DNA from: a virus | Direction: 5' to 3' (one strand) | Length of the DNA stretch: 64,000 nucleotides | IMG/VR virus record: IMGVR_UViG_3300026488_000013 | Location: 62,001 to 126,000 of that record | Shown here: piece after piece, positions 44,899 to 54,190 of the stretch | Position numbering within the stretch: the stretch's first letter is position 1 | How the letters are laid out: the number at the start of each line of letters is the position of its first letter | Made by a program: the position numbers and the translations under genes | Notes under the pieces: generated by a model | Told to the model about the DNA's origin: nothing | Database searches by the model: none | What the model saw: the letters and a program-made list of their open reading frames with translations, nothing else

Positions 44899-47313
44899 CT
44901 ATTGAAGATATTCTTTTACCTTCTGATATACAGTGAGACTTTCTATCATTTTATTAAGTTCCCTTAATTTTAATATAGAATCATTAATGTCTTCGTATAT
45001 AAAGGGCAATTCATAAATATCATAAAACCTATTATTAAATTTGTTATACAAAATATAGGAACCGGCATATTGAACAATTATGTTAAAATGGACTGGGACT
45101 CCATCAATTATTATCCTTTTATGTTTAAAATCTATTTCAATTTTCTTAGCAATTTCGGGATTTGATTTTATCTTATCCAATAATGCGGCGGAATATGTAT
45201 ATTCATTTATTGGTTGCCCCGAATCCTTTATCTTTGTGAAACTAAATTGTGATAAAGAAATAACATTTTGGATTACATCTATATCGTCGGAATTTGAAAA
45301 TATATGGTTTATATTTTTATTTTCCTGTTTTACAATCACATCATAATTTTTTTCACTACTATGCTCCATTTCTTCTGATGCGGCGGTGAATAAATCAAAT
45401 TCATCATCACTATCGTTTAAATTTACAAAATTCTTATTTCTTATTTCTTGAATTTTCTTTTCAATTTTAGTCAATTTCCTTTGCAGGTTATCCAGATTAA
45501 AATTGGATAAATTCGATTCAACTATAATCTTATCAATAAGCTTACTTATTCTATCATTCGAAATGTAATTAGTGTTAAGACCGGTATCTAAAAGGAAATC
45601 GCTTATACTTTTAACATTTATTTTCCTATTCTTGCTTTTCTTTTTATTATTTTGTTCTTCTTCATTTTGAAAATCGTTACTCTGCGAAAAAGCAGGCTCC
45701 GTTTTACGAATCATGAATATATAATCAGAATATTGAATTTTCTTATACGAATCACCCATTATTTTATTGTTAAGCGGGGAACTATAATCTTCCCCAATTC
45801 TATTTAACTGTGTTGCAGTAAATACTGGTATCATATACATCTTAGCAAGAGAGCGTAAGTCATTTATTATTTGACCATGTTCCTTATACTCATCATCATA
45901 ACCCTTGGTAGAAGTCATAAGGTTAAGATAATCTATTACAACCAATTTAATATTTATTCCATATTCTGATTTAAGATGTTCGATATCCTGTATTAAATCC
46001 GTCACAGAATATTTATTCTGCTTGTCAGTCACATCTCTAATAATCAGGTTTACTTTATTTTTGGTTATTTTGTATATCGAATTCTTTTTAAGTGTTTTAA
46101 ATATGTCAGATATTTCCTTCTTATGTTTTTGGGCTAATTCAGGGAAATATTTGTTTACCATATTAGAGAGGGCCGCAATATTATCGTAAAATCGTTTGAC
46201 ATGTTCAAAATTATAGTTACCAAATATTGATATTATTCTTCTGGTTAATTTAAATTTGTTATCTTCCAGTGTTACAAACAATATACCGTCATTTTCTTCG
46301 AATGAACTCAAATTTGATTCAATAAATTTTTTCACAGCATTGATTAAAAACATGGTTTTACCGTGTGAGGATGGCGCCGCCAGCAAATAAATAGAGCCCG
46401 TTTCAAAACCTCTTATAGGTATATCCCAAAACAACCATCCGGTTTCATATAGTTTATAATTTTCAGAGACAAACTTAGTTATTTGCTCTAACGAATTAGT
46501 TTCTTCTTCTTTTTCCTCATTACCCATTAACAGGAATTTATCCGAAATACTATTTTCATCAAAATTCCCCAGCTCTATTTGTGAAATAATATTTTGAATT
46601 TCAAACTTAAAATCGTTAATTTTCTTAAATATATCATTTAAAGATTTAAAATTGCCATATTCAAAGTTTAAAACTGTCGATTCATATTTCATCAACAATT
46701 CCTTTATGTTTACCAAACTTTTCCAACCCTTCAATATGAGAGAAATCTCCGCCTCTTTTTCTTTTATATTTTCCAAATTTATAAATTCCGTAGGGTTTTT
46801 CAATATCCGGTTAATGTCTTCGGTAGAGAACCCGAAATACTTAAATAAATATTCTTCCGGAATTAAAATATTTTGGAAAATTAATGAAGGCAGTTCTGTT
46901 GAAACTATAACTTTGTTAGATTTAGAAACTGCGCCACGGTTTAAATATTGCTCATATACCCCTTTACGAATAGAAATAATTGAATAAAGATTTTTAAGTA
47001 TAACTCCTTTTTCAACCAATTCATTTTTTAAAGATTTAAAATATTCATTAACACTCAATATTGAAGTATCGTCCGGCACGAATTCTTCATTAAGAATTTT
47101 TCTTATTTTATTCTGTAGTTTCTTACTGTCCTTTATAGTTTCGTTGAAAAACGAATTTATAATTTCCTCTATTACCAAAAGAGAAAAATTTAAAAATTTA
47201 TCCTCTTCATATTTTAACACTGGATTTAAAACATAATATTCAAACATTTTTTTAAACACATTAGGTGCGAATAATTTTTCAACAACATGCTTAATCAAAG
47301 AGGCACCTTTCAT
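44899..47313 (-). CDS. DnaB/gp41-like replicative helicase with long C-terminal extension
   Basis: An 804-residue protein. The RecA-like core has Walker A APSSHGKT (313-320), acidic LE in FVTLED (about 348-351), Walker B LVVIDYLNL (D461) and the sensor TATQLNR (500-505). This is the pattern of hexameric DnaB/gp41 helicases. The N-terminal 270 residues are helical and divergent. After about residue 540 there is an extra 260-residue region with Lys/Asn/Asp-rich helices and a beta-rich end, absent from T4 gp41 (475 residues). It unwinds DNA at the replication fork. It is placed unexpectedly between structural genes. Ribosome binding site AGGGGG. Confidence 0.85.
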   Translation of the reverse strand: MKGASLIKHVVEKLFAPNVFKKMFEYYVLNPVLKYEEDKFLNFSLLVIEEIINSFFNETIKDSKKLQNKIRKILNEEFVPDDTSILSVNEYFKSLKNELVEKGVILKNLYSIISIRKGVYEQYLNRGAVSKSNKVIVSTELPSLIFQNILIPEEYLFKYFGFSTEDINRILKNPTEFINLENIKEKEAEISLILKGWKSLVNIKELLMKYESTVLNFEYGNFKSLNDIFKKINDFKFEIQNIISQIELGNFDENSISDKFLLMGNEEKEEETNSLEQITKFVSENYKLYETGWLFWDIPIRGFETGSIYLLAAPSSHGKTMFLINAVKKFIESNLSSFEENDGILFVTLEDNKFKLTRRIISIFGNYNFEHVKRFYDNIAALSNMVNKYFPELAQKHKKEISDIFKTLKKNSIYKITKNKVNLIIRDVTDKQNKYSVTDLIQDIEHLKSEYGINIKLVVIDYLNLMTSTKGYDDEYKEHGQIINDLRSLAKMYMIPVFTATQLNRIGEDYSSPLNNKIMGDSYKKIQYSDYIFMIRKTEPAFSQSNDFQNEEEQNNKKKSKNRKINVKSISDFLLDTGLNTNYISNDRISKLIDKIIVESNLSNFNLDNLQRKLTKIEKKIQEIRNKNFVNLNDSDDEFDLFTAASEEMEHSSEKNYDVIVKQENKNINHIFSNSDDIDVIQNVISLSQFSFTKIKDSGQPINEYTYSAALLDKIKSNPEIAKKIEIDFKHKRIIIDGVPVHFNIIVQYAGSYILYNKFNNRFYDIYELPFIYEDINDSILKLRELNKMIESLTVYQKVKEYLQ

Positions 47314-47339
47314 TTAGAAACCCCCTACACCTGATTGAT

Positions 47340-48770
47340 TTAAAAACTTAGAGCCAAAGAAATTAAAACAGCATCGGGCGAGATATTTACCCCGACCATA
47401 TTATTACTTATATCCGTATCGTTGTCGAACCTAGAAACATATTCAAAATATTCACTCAATATTGAAAGGAACTTATCATATATAACATCACAATCATAGT
47501 TTACTATGTTAGATTTAATCTCTTCGTATTTAGTTAAAAGAATATACATATCATCAAAAATATCGGATGAATACTTAACATTGCCGGTATTAGAAACAGT
47601 ATTTAAAACCATCAAATTGGTAAAAGTCCTAGTAGATAAATTTATCATCCAACTTGAGAGATAATCGCAAAGAATTTCTTTATTCAGCAGTCCCAATTGT
47701 TTACCTATTCCAAAGTAATTTATTTGAATTTGGAATAATTCATTTACTAGGACTTTAAGGACAGAAACCGAAACATATGTTAATATTGCATCTATTTTTG
47801 CAATTATAGAATATATAAGATATGTTTGCAAATTATAGATGTATTTACTGACAATATTCAAATTAGATTTTATTTTTGATTTTATTATTTCGTATAATTT
47901 ATTAACCAACATATCCACAATATACATTTTTGAAGTGTCTATTTTTGCGGAGGCAGAATCATATTTAAACATCAACGGTATAAACAACGCTAAATCTTGC
48001 AAAAGAATATTCGGGTTTATGAAAATATAGTTAGATTTAACAAAATACTTATCTATATTAATATATTCTTTTATCTGACCTACAATAATATCATTTATTT
48101 GGGAAGATAAATTATTAATATAACTTGTTTTATCCTTTTCCACAACAAAACTTTCAAAATTATAGACATTATACAGCTTATTCAAAAATATAAAATCATA
48201 AGCGGAGTTCCCTACATTTTCAATTGTATTGTAATAGGTATAAAAATAAAAATCATAATAATGTGAATGTTCTCGAACAATAAAGTATTTTTTATATCTG
48301 CGACTTCCTGTTAAAAGATTATTACTATTAAGAATTGAATTATCGTAATCTGAACTTAGATAATTAAGAAATAAATCAACGTTATTAATTAATTTACCAC
48401 CCTTAAACAAATAAAATTCATTAAATCTTTTTAATAAACTTTCTAAATATCTATCTGAAATCAGCAAATCAAATATCAAATTTATATCGTTAGGATTTAT
48501 ATAAAGCAACTCACTATCAAATGCAGTTAGATTCAATATATTAGAACTTATTTTTGGGTTATAATTAAAATAATATGCACGGCGGATTAATTCTAATATT
48601 GACAAATAATTAAAAAAGTTTCGGATTAAACATTTGGAACTATCTTTTACATTAGAAAATATTAAACTATATTTTGGGGAAAAGTCAGTTATTAATCCAC
48701 ATTTTCTTAAATTTTTAACAGTGTTATTTAAAGTAAAAAATTTTGGAATTGAATATACTGAATATTCCAT
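47340..48770 (-). CDS. hypothetical structural protein
   Basis: A 476-residue protein, rich in Tyr, Ile, Asn, Leu and Ser, mostly helical, starting MEYSVYSIPKFFTLNN. No known domain. Its composition is close to those of the 589-residue baseplate-like protein and the 404-residue neighbour. It lies between the helicase and that neighbour. A tail or baseplate role is likely. Confidence 0.6.
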   Translation of the reverse strand: MEYSVYSIPKFFTLNNTVKNLRKCGLITDFSPKYSLIFSNVKDSSKCLIRNFFNYLSILELIRRAYYFNYNPKISSNILNLTAFDSELLYINPNDINLIFDLLISDRYLESLLKRFNEFYLFKGGKLINNVDLFLNYLSSDYDNSILNSNNLLTGSRRYKKYFIVREHSHYYDFYFYTYYNTIENVGNSAYDFIFLNKLYNVYNFESFVVEKDKTSYINNLSSQINDIIVGQIKEYINIDKYFVKSNYIFINPNILLQDLALFIPLMFKYDSASAKIDTSKMYIVDMLVNKLYEIIKSKIKSNLNIVSKYIYNLQTYLIYSIIAKIDAILTYVSVSVLKVLVNELFQIQINYFGIGKQLGLLNKEILCDYLSSWMINLSTRTFTNLMVLNTVSNTGNVKYSSDIFDDMYILLTKYEEIKSNIVNYDCDVIYDKFLSILSEYFEYVSRFDNDTDISNNMVGVNISPDAVLISLALSF

Positions 48771-48788
48771 TGTTTAAAAAAATTAATC

Positions 48789-50003
48789 TTATATTTTCTT
48801 TCTGGTAAATGAAAAATACGATTTTTTATGAATATGTTTATCGTGAGTTAATTTTTCGGTTGAAATTGGATAAGCATCCTTATACGGGCGCAATGAATTT
48901 ATTAATGATGCTAGAGTAGGCTGGTATGAAATTAATTTCTCATCTGTAGGTGTAAAGGAACTAGCATCTATAGGGTTTGTTAACACATTTTTTGTGTCCA
49001 GTGGTTCATCTTTTAAATTTGTATAATCTATCGAGAATTGCGAGTATAAATCTACAATGCTAATAGTAAGTTCCAATTTGGTAGGTTGTTTATATGCATT
49101 ATATACCGTGTTCTGACCACCTCGATTTATAGTGATTGATTGTATTGCTCCCATAACTATATCCTGCAACCCATATGCTTTAACCCTAACATATAGTGGT
49201 ATTCCCACAAACCCATATATATTTAATGGGGAACCTAACAATAACAATGCAATAAGCGGTGCATACACCCATTGATAAAGTATTTCAGGATGTCCATATG
49301 GAGAAGATAAAGTAACATTAATGTTTAATGTTCTAGAATATTGAGTATCTGCCCAAACTTTTGGGAAATCTATTTTTAAACCTCTTGAACCAGCGCTGGC
49401 AATTTGAGATAGAAAACTAATAAAATCATTTCCTGTCATCTGTGAAACGGTTCTATCTATCTCATCAGGGGTAAGATACAATGATTTAGACACCATTTTA
49501 AATAATTCAGCTATTCCACCAGTTAATTGTTTTATCTTATTCCCAAAACTATCTAGTAATTGTTTTATAGGAATTTCTTCGTAGTTCGATGTAATGCTTT
49601 CACTTAATTGTGTATTATCGGTAGCATACAGTCTGATAAAGCTAATGGTCTTATCATCGTCAATAATTTTAAACATTTTAAGCAATCTATTAAACTGTTT
49701 AACCCCCTCGGCATAATCTGGTTCGTATAAATATGTTAATGTATGTTCTAATTCCTTTTTAGTATTTTCATCTGTATTTGAATTCCTAATTCTATCTACA
49801 ATCTTTGACGACGGCTTAGGTATCATAGGAATAATATCTACAGGATGAAGATTAGAGAAAATTAGGTTGGTATAATATCCTGTTCCGAAATAGCTTCTGT
49901 CTTCTATTAAATTTGACGCATCTATTTCCAAATAAGACATATATGTCCAAGGAAGACCTGTTTCTATAATGTATTTTCCCGGCCCTATTCTTGTTAAAAT
50001 CAT
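48789..50003 (-). CDS. tail/baseplate protein, tail-tube-cap type candidate
   Basis: A 404-residue protein. The last third, KAYGLQDIVMGAIQSITINR, then GGQNTVYNAYKQPTKLELTI, resembles tube-like barrels of the baseplate tube proteins (gp48/gp54 type), with a strand pair around a loop. The middle contains SQMTGNDFISFLSQIASAGS, then a hydrophobic stretch (APLIALLLLGSPLNIYGF). It would form the baseplate ring on which the tail tube starts. Confidence in the exact role is low. Confidence 0.6.
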   Translation of the reverse strand: MILTRIGPGKYIIETGLPWTYMSYLEIDASNLIEDRSYFGTGYYTNLIFSNLHPVDIIPMIPKPSSKIVDRIRNSNTDENTKKELEHTLTYLYEPDYAEGVKQFNRLLKMFKIIDDDKTISFIRLYATDNTQLSESITSNYEEIPIKQLLDSFGNKIKQLTGGIAELFKMVSKSLYLTPDEIDRTVSQMTGNDFISFLSQIASAGSRGLKIDFPKVWADTQYSRTLNINVTLSSPYGHPEILYQWVYAPLIALLLLGSPLNIYGFVGIPLYVRVKAYGLQDIVMGAIQSITINRGGQNTVYNAYKQPTKLELTISIVDLYSQFSIDYTNLKDEPLDTKNVLTNPIDASSFTPTDEKLISYQPTLASLINSLRPYKDAYPISTEKLTHDKHIHKKSYFSFTRKKI

Positions 50004-50027
50004 TACTTTTCTTAAATCCCCTCTAAA

Positions 50028-51416
50028 TTAAGCAAAAGCCAACACCAAATAATCTCTCCATTCATTTGGAATATCTATTCTATAACGGAGTGGCTTCATT
50101 TTCATAAAATCTTCATCGTCTAACCATAAATCATATGTCGCTTCTATTCCGTATTTTTCATTTATCACCAATAATTTTTGCGAGGGTCTTGTTAACCATC
50201 CTTTTGAATACGAATATTCATCTACACCTTTTAAAGTTCCATTCATAATTATAAATCCTGTCCCATCATATAGCATAGCCGGAACATGGAAATGTCCTAC
50301 AACATAATATGTCATTGGTATGTTCGGTTGTTTTACATTTGGAAAGAAATTAATATTTTGCTTATTTCCAAAATCACGCCGCAATCCATAGAAAGGAATA
50401 CCACTCCAAGATTTAATCTCGTCGCCATGAGAAAAACAAAATCTAAAACCTAATATATCTTTAAAAATAAATGGAGACTTGGTTATTTCCCATTTTATGT
50501 TTTCATATTTTTGAGTTAATAATGCAGCTATTTGATATGTGATATAATCAAAAGAATTAAATCTTTTCTTATATTCCTTCTTCTTTGTTATCCTTCCATG
50601 ATTTCCTACCACTGTAAAAACATTTACCTCGTTAAACACTTTTGACAGTTCTATTAAAAGGGCCGCAATTAAATAAGCAGCCAAACCTATTTGCTCGGTA
50701 ATCGTTAAATCAACATTTTTAATCAATTCATCATGTATTATTCCCGATACCATATCCCCGCCCAACCAAACATTTATTTTTCTAATTCCATCATTACATT
50801 CATATAATTTTTTTATCTTTACAACTTTCTCAAATATTTTCTCAACTCTTCTTGTAGCAACATTTAAATCAAATTTATTAACATATCCTATTTCTTCAGG
50901 TTCTACTATTTCTAATATATGCCAATCAGATAAAAGCAATAAAAATTCCCTCTTCAATTTATTTTTATCTTCAAAATTTATTTTTTCTCTGTCAGAATAA
51001 TTTATTTCAAATTTTATTTCATTTAAACTATATTTTAAAAATTCGATTAAAATTTCGTCAATTAATTTTTTATCATTTTTGTTTTTCTCATCGATTAATT
51101 TATTATAAATTTCTTTTTTTAAATTTTTTACATTTTCATTTTTCAATAAAAATTTTAAAAACTCCTCAAAACATTTTTCGTTCAACAAAATTTGTTTCAA
51201 AATTTTATTTAATTTTCTGGCTTTATATTCTCTGATTAAATAATTACTCTGAATTCTTTTTCTACCAGGAATTAATTTTTCAATTATCTCTTTTGAATAA
51301 TTTTTTGTTTTAATTTTATTTATTATTTCTAAAATAATTTCTTCCAATAAATTAATCATTTCATCATTAATTTTTAAATTGTAATTTTTTAAACATTTTA
51401 AAATTATTTCTTTCAT
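50028..51416 (-). CDS. metallophosphoesterase (calcineurin-like)
   Basis: A 462-residue protein. The first 155 residues are a Lys/Ile/Glu helical domain. The phosphoesterase domain has SDWH (163-166), GGDMVSG (219-225), GNHG (271-274), SHGDE (329-333) and GHFH (374-377), the five metal-binding motifs of the calcineurin-like family. In phages such enzymes act on DNA or on nucleotide and RNA phosphates; SbcD-like nuclease activity is possible but unproven. It is the first gene behind control element E1-3. The GNHD motif has Gly in place of Asp. Confidence 0.85.
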   Translation of the reverse strand: MKEIILKCLKNYNLKINDEMINLLEEIILEIINKIKTKNYSKEIIEKLIPGRKRIQSNYLIREYKARKLNKILKQILLNEKCFEEFLKFLLKNENVKNLKKEIYNKLIDEKNKNDKKLIDEILIEFLKYSLNEIKFEINYSDREKINFEDKNKLKREFLLLLSDWHILEIVEPEEIGYVNKFDLNVATRRVEKIFEKVVKIKKLYECNDGIRKINVWLGGDMVSGIIHDELIKNVDLTITEQIGLAAYLIAALLIELSKVFNEVNVFTVVGNHGRITKKKEYKKRFNSFDYITYQIAALLTQKYENIKWEITKSPFIFKDILGFRFCFSHGDEIKSWSGIPFYGLRRDFGNKQNINFFPNVKQPNIPMTYYVVGHFHVPAMLYDGTGFIIMNGTLKGVDEYSYSKGWLTRPSQKLLVINEKYGIEATYDLWLDDEDFMKMKPLRYRIDIPNEWRDYLVLAFA

Positions 51417-51479
51417 TAGACTTTTAAAACTAATGGATTTTTCGTTTTAATTTTTTAAAAAAGAAAAAAATATAATTCT

Positions 51480-51600
51480 CACATAATTCTTAAATAAATG
51501 TTCTTTCAGAAATTAATTTGTTCCATAAATGTATATCATATATAATAGGTATATCTTTTATTTATATATTTATCCAATAGATGTATAATTTTATTTGTGT
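51480..51600 (-). promoter_or_regulatory. conserved intergenic element E1, copy 3
   Basis: Third full E1 copy, almost identical to copy 2. TATAAATA on the minus strand lies at 51559-51566, 143 bases before the phosphoesterase start. The gap between the phosphoesterase and RNAP beta' genes is only 226 bases, and E1 fills most of it. No E2 accompanies it. This copy best shows that E1 serves the minus-strand block downstream. Confidence 0.75.
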
Positions 51601-51642
51601 GAATAATAAAATAAAATTGGTAAGGGAAATACTACAATTCGA

Positions 51643-54111
51643 TTACATAAATATCTTATCAAATGCACTTTCAACATATGTATCTTTTGTTTCAGTTAAC
51701 ATATTTCTAAGTGTCCGCTTTGAAGGTTCGTATAGAAATGCCAATATAGGAGATAATCTTTCAGATGCCTTGGGTAAGGGCAACTTCACAAACTTTGACA
51801 AATCTAATTCGTGGAGCTGGACATTATTATTGTGAATAAAGTATCTTAAGGTTCTATTTATATCGTCAACATCTTGCTCCGTTTTTGATTCGTTAACTTC
51901 TGTATCATTATCCAATTCTATATCTTCTTCTTGTTCTATTTCATTTTCTTCTTTCAAGAACCATAACGCACTCAATATAGTTTCAATCATTACAGATTTA
52001 ATAAGTTCTATCCCCAATAAAGTATCTGTTATTTCATCATATGCAGTAAATATATCTTTATCTATCATTTTGGATTTTATTATTTTTTCAATATTAACAA
52101 TTTTTGTAACAATATCGTCGTTTACCAATTTACCATTTCCTTTTACTTTAAATTTTATTATTCCATTTTCACCTATCTTAACGTCTATTAATTCTATTCT
52201 ATAATCATACCCATTCTCCTCTAGGAATTTGTTTACTTCATTTATCAACTGTTGAGGGGTATATTCTTTATTATGGATTTCGATATACCCGTCATCGGTA
52301 TTAAGTTCGATTTTGTATTTTTCTAATATTTCGTTGGGTATCTTGATTATCGCACGGCCGGATGTATGGAATGTGCGTAATATAAGTTGAGTAAACCTTT
52401 CAGTTATATATTGGATTGATAACATTCCCAGCTGTTTTGATTTTATGGATTCGTATCCTCCGCATTTTTTACATACTTTAAATCCAGGAAGTTTGCAGGT
52501 TATAGGGCTTCTTAATAGTATTTCTTTACCAATTATACTTTCGTAGTTATTTTTTGTTATTAAAATCTCTCTATTTAATTCTTCATCCTTGTAATATCTT
52601 CCTATCAAGGATTTGGCATGAACTTCATTTTTTACCTTTATTTTAAAATATTTATCAGTCCCGCAATCTTCCGTATCTTCATCAAACATTATAAATGATA
52701 GATTGTATAAACCTGTCCTTTGGAGAAATCCAGAGCGTGGCGTTTGAACCATTTTGTCAATCTCTCCTTTTCTTGCACCGTGTGCAGACATAAATAATTC
52801 TTTTTTTGTTAAACCTTTATTTAATGGATGTCTTACCGGTTCGGATTGAACTATATTTTTTGCATCCGCAAGAAAACCTTTCGTATATATTGTCTGTTCA
52901 ATTTGGTCTCTGGACGCTCTGGCCCCCGATTGATATATTTTCCAAAGTTCCGTATCTTTCTTTTCCATTTCTTTAAAAACTATTTCGGAATATTTATTTA
53001 AAAGATATAACCCAAATATTGGCTCGTTCGGAATGTTGTTTAATATCTTTTCCACTTCATCTTTGTTGGGGGTTATATAATCGTCCAACGTTAATTTTGG
53101 TGCAATTTTCGAATACGAAAATTCTGATAATACTAACATTATTTCGTGAAACAAATCTAAATATCTCCTACCAAATTTTTCCAAATCTTTATCTTCATAA
53201 AGTTTTTCTTCCTTGTTTAAATATTCGATTATTACTTCGTTCACAATTCTTACCTTTTTCTTATTTATATCAGTTTCCTTTAGATAAAGCTTTTTATTAA
53301 ACACTCTATAATTCAAGTAAACCAACCCATACGGTAATGTTATATTTTGATTTTTTATTCTTACTGCATACTTTCTTACATCCTCTTTAAACAGAATAAT
53401 TGGGTTGGGTTTAAAATCCTCAATCGAATCTATTTCAATTATTTTTTCAATATATTTCGTTGTCGATAACTGATTTAGTGCATATAAATATTCATGGCGT
53501 AATTTGTGTAAAAAATCATCATTTCTGTGGTATCTCAAGAATGTGGTTGCATGAATTCTCTTATTAAATATGTCTTGTTTTGCTTCAACAGTATTTATTG
53601 CATACTGTGCCATTGTGTCCTGCACAACTATATCATTTGCTACAAATGTGAAATTCTTATCCAGTGTCATGTCATATGCTGTTCCTTTTCCAGAATATCT
53701 TATTTCAATATCAGTTATAGGTATCCGTTTTACTTTATTATTTGGTAAAACTTTGATAAAGTATAGGGATTTCTTAATTTGGAAAGGCATATTTAAAATT
53801 TCTACAGGAGATATTTTTTCAAACTCGTCCAGCTCTATATTATAAACAATCAGCGAGTGGTCTCCAGATGCTTTAAATGGTTGAAATCTATTTCGTTTAT
53901 CTTTTATTTCGTAAAGGTCTAAGTTTTCATGGACAGAGAACTCAATTATTTTTGCTCTTTCAATTTTTCCAGTTTCCATATTAAGCGATTTTGTAAACAT
54001 ATCTTTCATAGGTTTATATTTGATTACTTTGACTCCATCGTTTCTTACATATTCATCAATTTTGATAAAAAATTCTTCTAGAAATTCTTTAACACCAACC
54101 ATTTTCTTCAT
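51643..54111 (-). CDS. rpoC: intein C-fragment fused to RNA polymerase beta' C-terminal part
   Basis: The frame opens at a TTG (54135); the first ATG is at 54111. Counting from the TTG (830 residues), 1-173 are intein and 174-830 are RNAP beta'. Extein landmarks: TMAQYAINTVEAKQD right after the junction (following the catalytic NADFDGD in other beta'), bridge helix SGARASRDQIEQ (403-414), trigger loop AHGARKGEIDKMVQTPRSGF (451-470), EDCGT (C491) with C547, C555 and C558 forming the second Zn site, and FTQLILRTFHTSG (581-593). The beta' N-terminal half with the catalytic Asp triad is not in the window. No Shine-Dalgarno sequence is visible. It is the last gene of its block. Confidence 0.92.
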   Translation of the reverse strand: MKKMVGVKEFLEEFFIKIDEYVRNDGVKVIKYKPMKDMFTKSLNMETGKIERAKIIEFSVHENLDLYEIKDKRNRFQPFKASGDHSLIVYNIELDEFEKISPVEILNMPFQIKKSLYFIKVLPNNKVKRIPITDIEIRYSGKGTAYDMTLDKNFTFVANDIVVQDTMAQYAINTVEAKQDIFNKRIHATTFLRYHRNDDFLHKLRHEYLYALNQLSTTKYIEKIIEIDSIEDFKPNPIILFKEDVRKYAVRIKNQNITLPYGLVYLNYRVFNKKLYLKETDINKKKVRIVNEVIIEYLNKEEKLYEDKDLEKFGRRYLDLFHEIMLVLSEFSYSKIAPKLTLDDYITPNKDEVEKILNNIPNEPIFGLYLLNKYSEIVFKEMEKKDTELWKIYQSGARASRDQIEQTIYTKGFLADAKNIVQSEPVRHPLNKGLTKKELFMSAHGARKGEIDKMVQTPRSGFLQRTGLYNLSFIMFDEDTEDCGTDKYFKIKVKNEVHAKSLIGRYYKDEELNREILITKNNYESIIGKEILLRSPITCKLPGFKVCKKCGGYESIKSKQLGMLSIQYITERFTQLILRTFHTSGRAIIKIPNEILEKYKIELNTDDGYIEIHNKEYTPQQLINEVNKFLEENGYDYRIELIDVKIGENGIIKFKVKGNGKLVNDDIVTKIVNIEKIIKSKMIDKDIFTAYDEITDTLLGIELIKSVMIETILSALWFLKEENEIEQEEDIELDNDTEVNESKTEQDVDDINRTLRYFIHNNNVQLHELDLSKFVKLPLPKASERLSPILAFLYEPSKRTLRNMLTETKDTYVESAFDKIFM

Positions 54112-54135
54112 AATTCTATCATATCCATAAATCAA
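53617..54135 (-). other. split intein C-fragment in RNAP beta' (atypical break after block A)
   Basis: Residues 1-173 read as a Hint domain without its first strand: IIEFSVHENLDLYEIKDK, block B-like KASGDHSLIVYN (His93), block F-like GTAYDMTLDKNFTFVAND (151-168), block G-like IVVQD. Block A with the catalytic Cys or Ser at position 1 is absent. An in-frame TGA lies nine codons before the TTG. The last intein residue is Asp173 instead of Asn, preceded by Gln instead of His. The +1 extein residue is Thr174. There is no endonuclease domain. The missing N-fragment would be very short, as in the atypically split TerL inteins of phages. Confidence 0.85.
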
Positions 54136-54190
54136 GTCAAATGTGAGAAATCATAATGTTTTAAAAAATAAAACCAAAACAAGACTTTTG

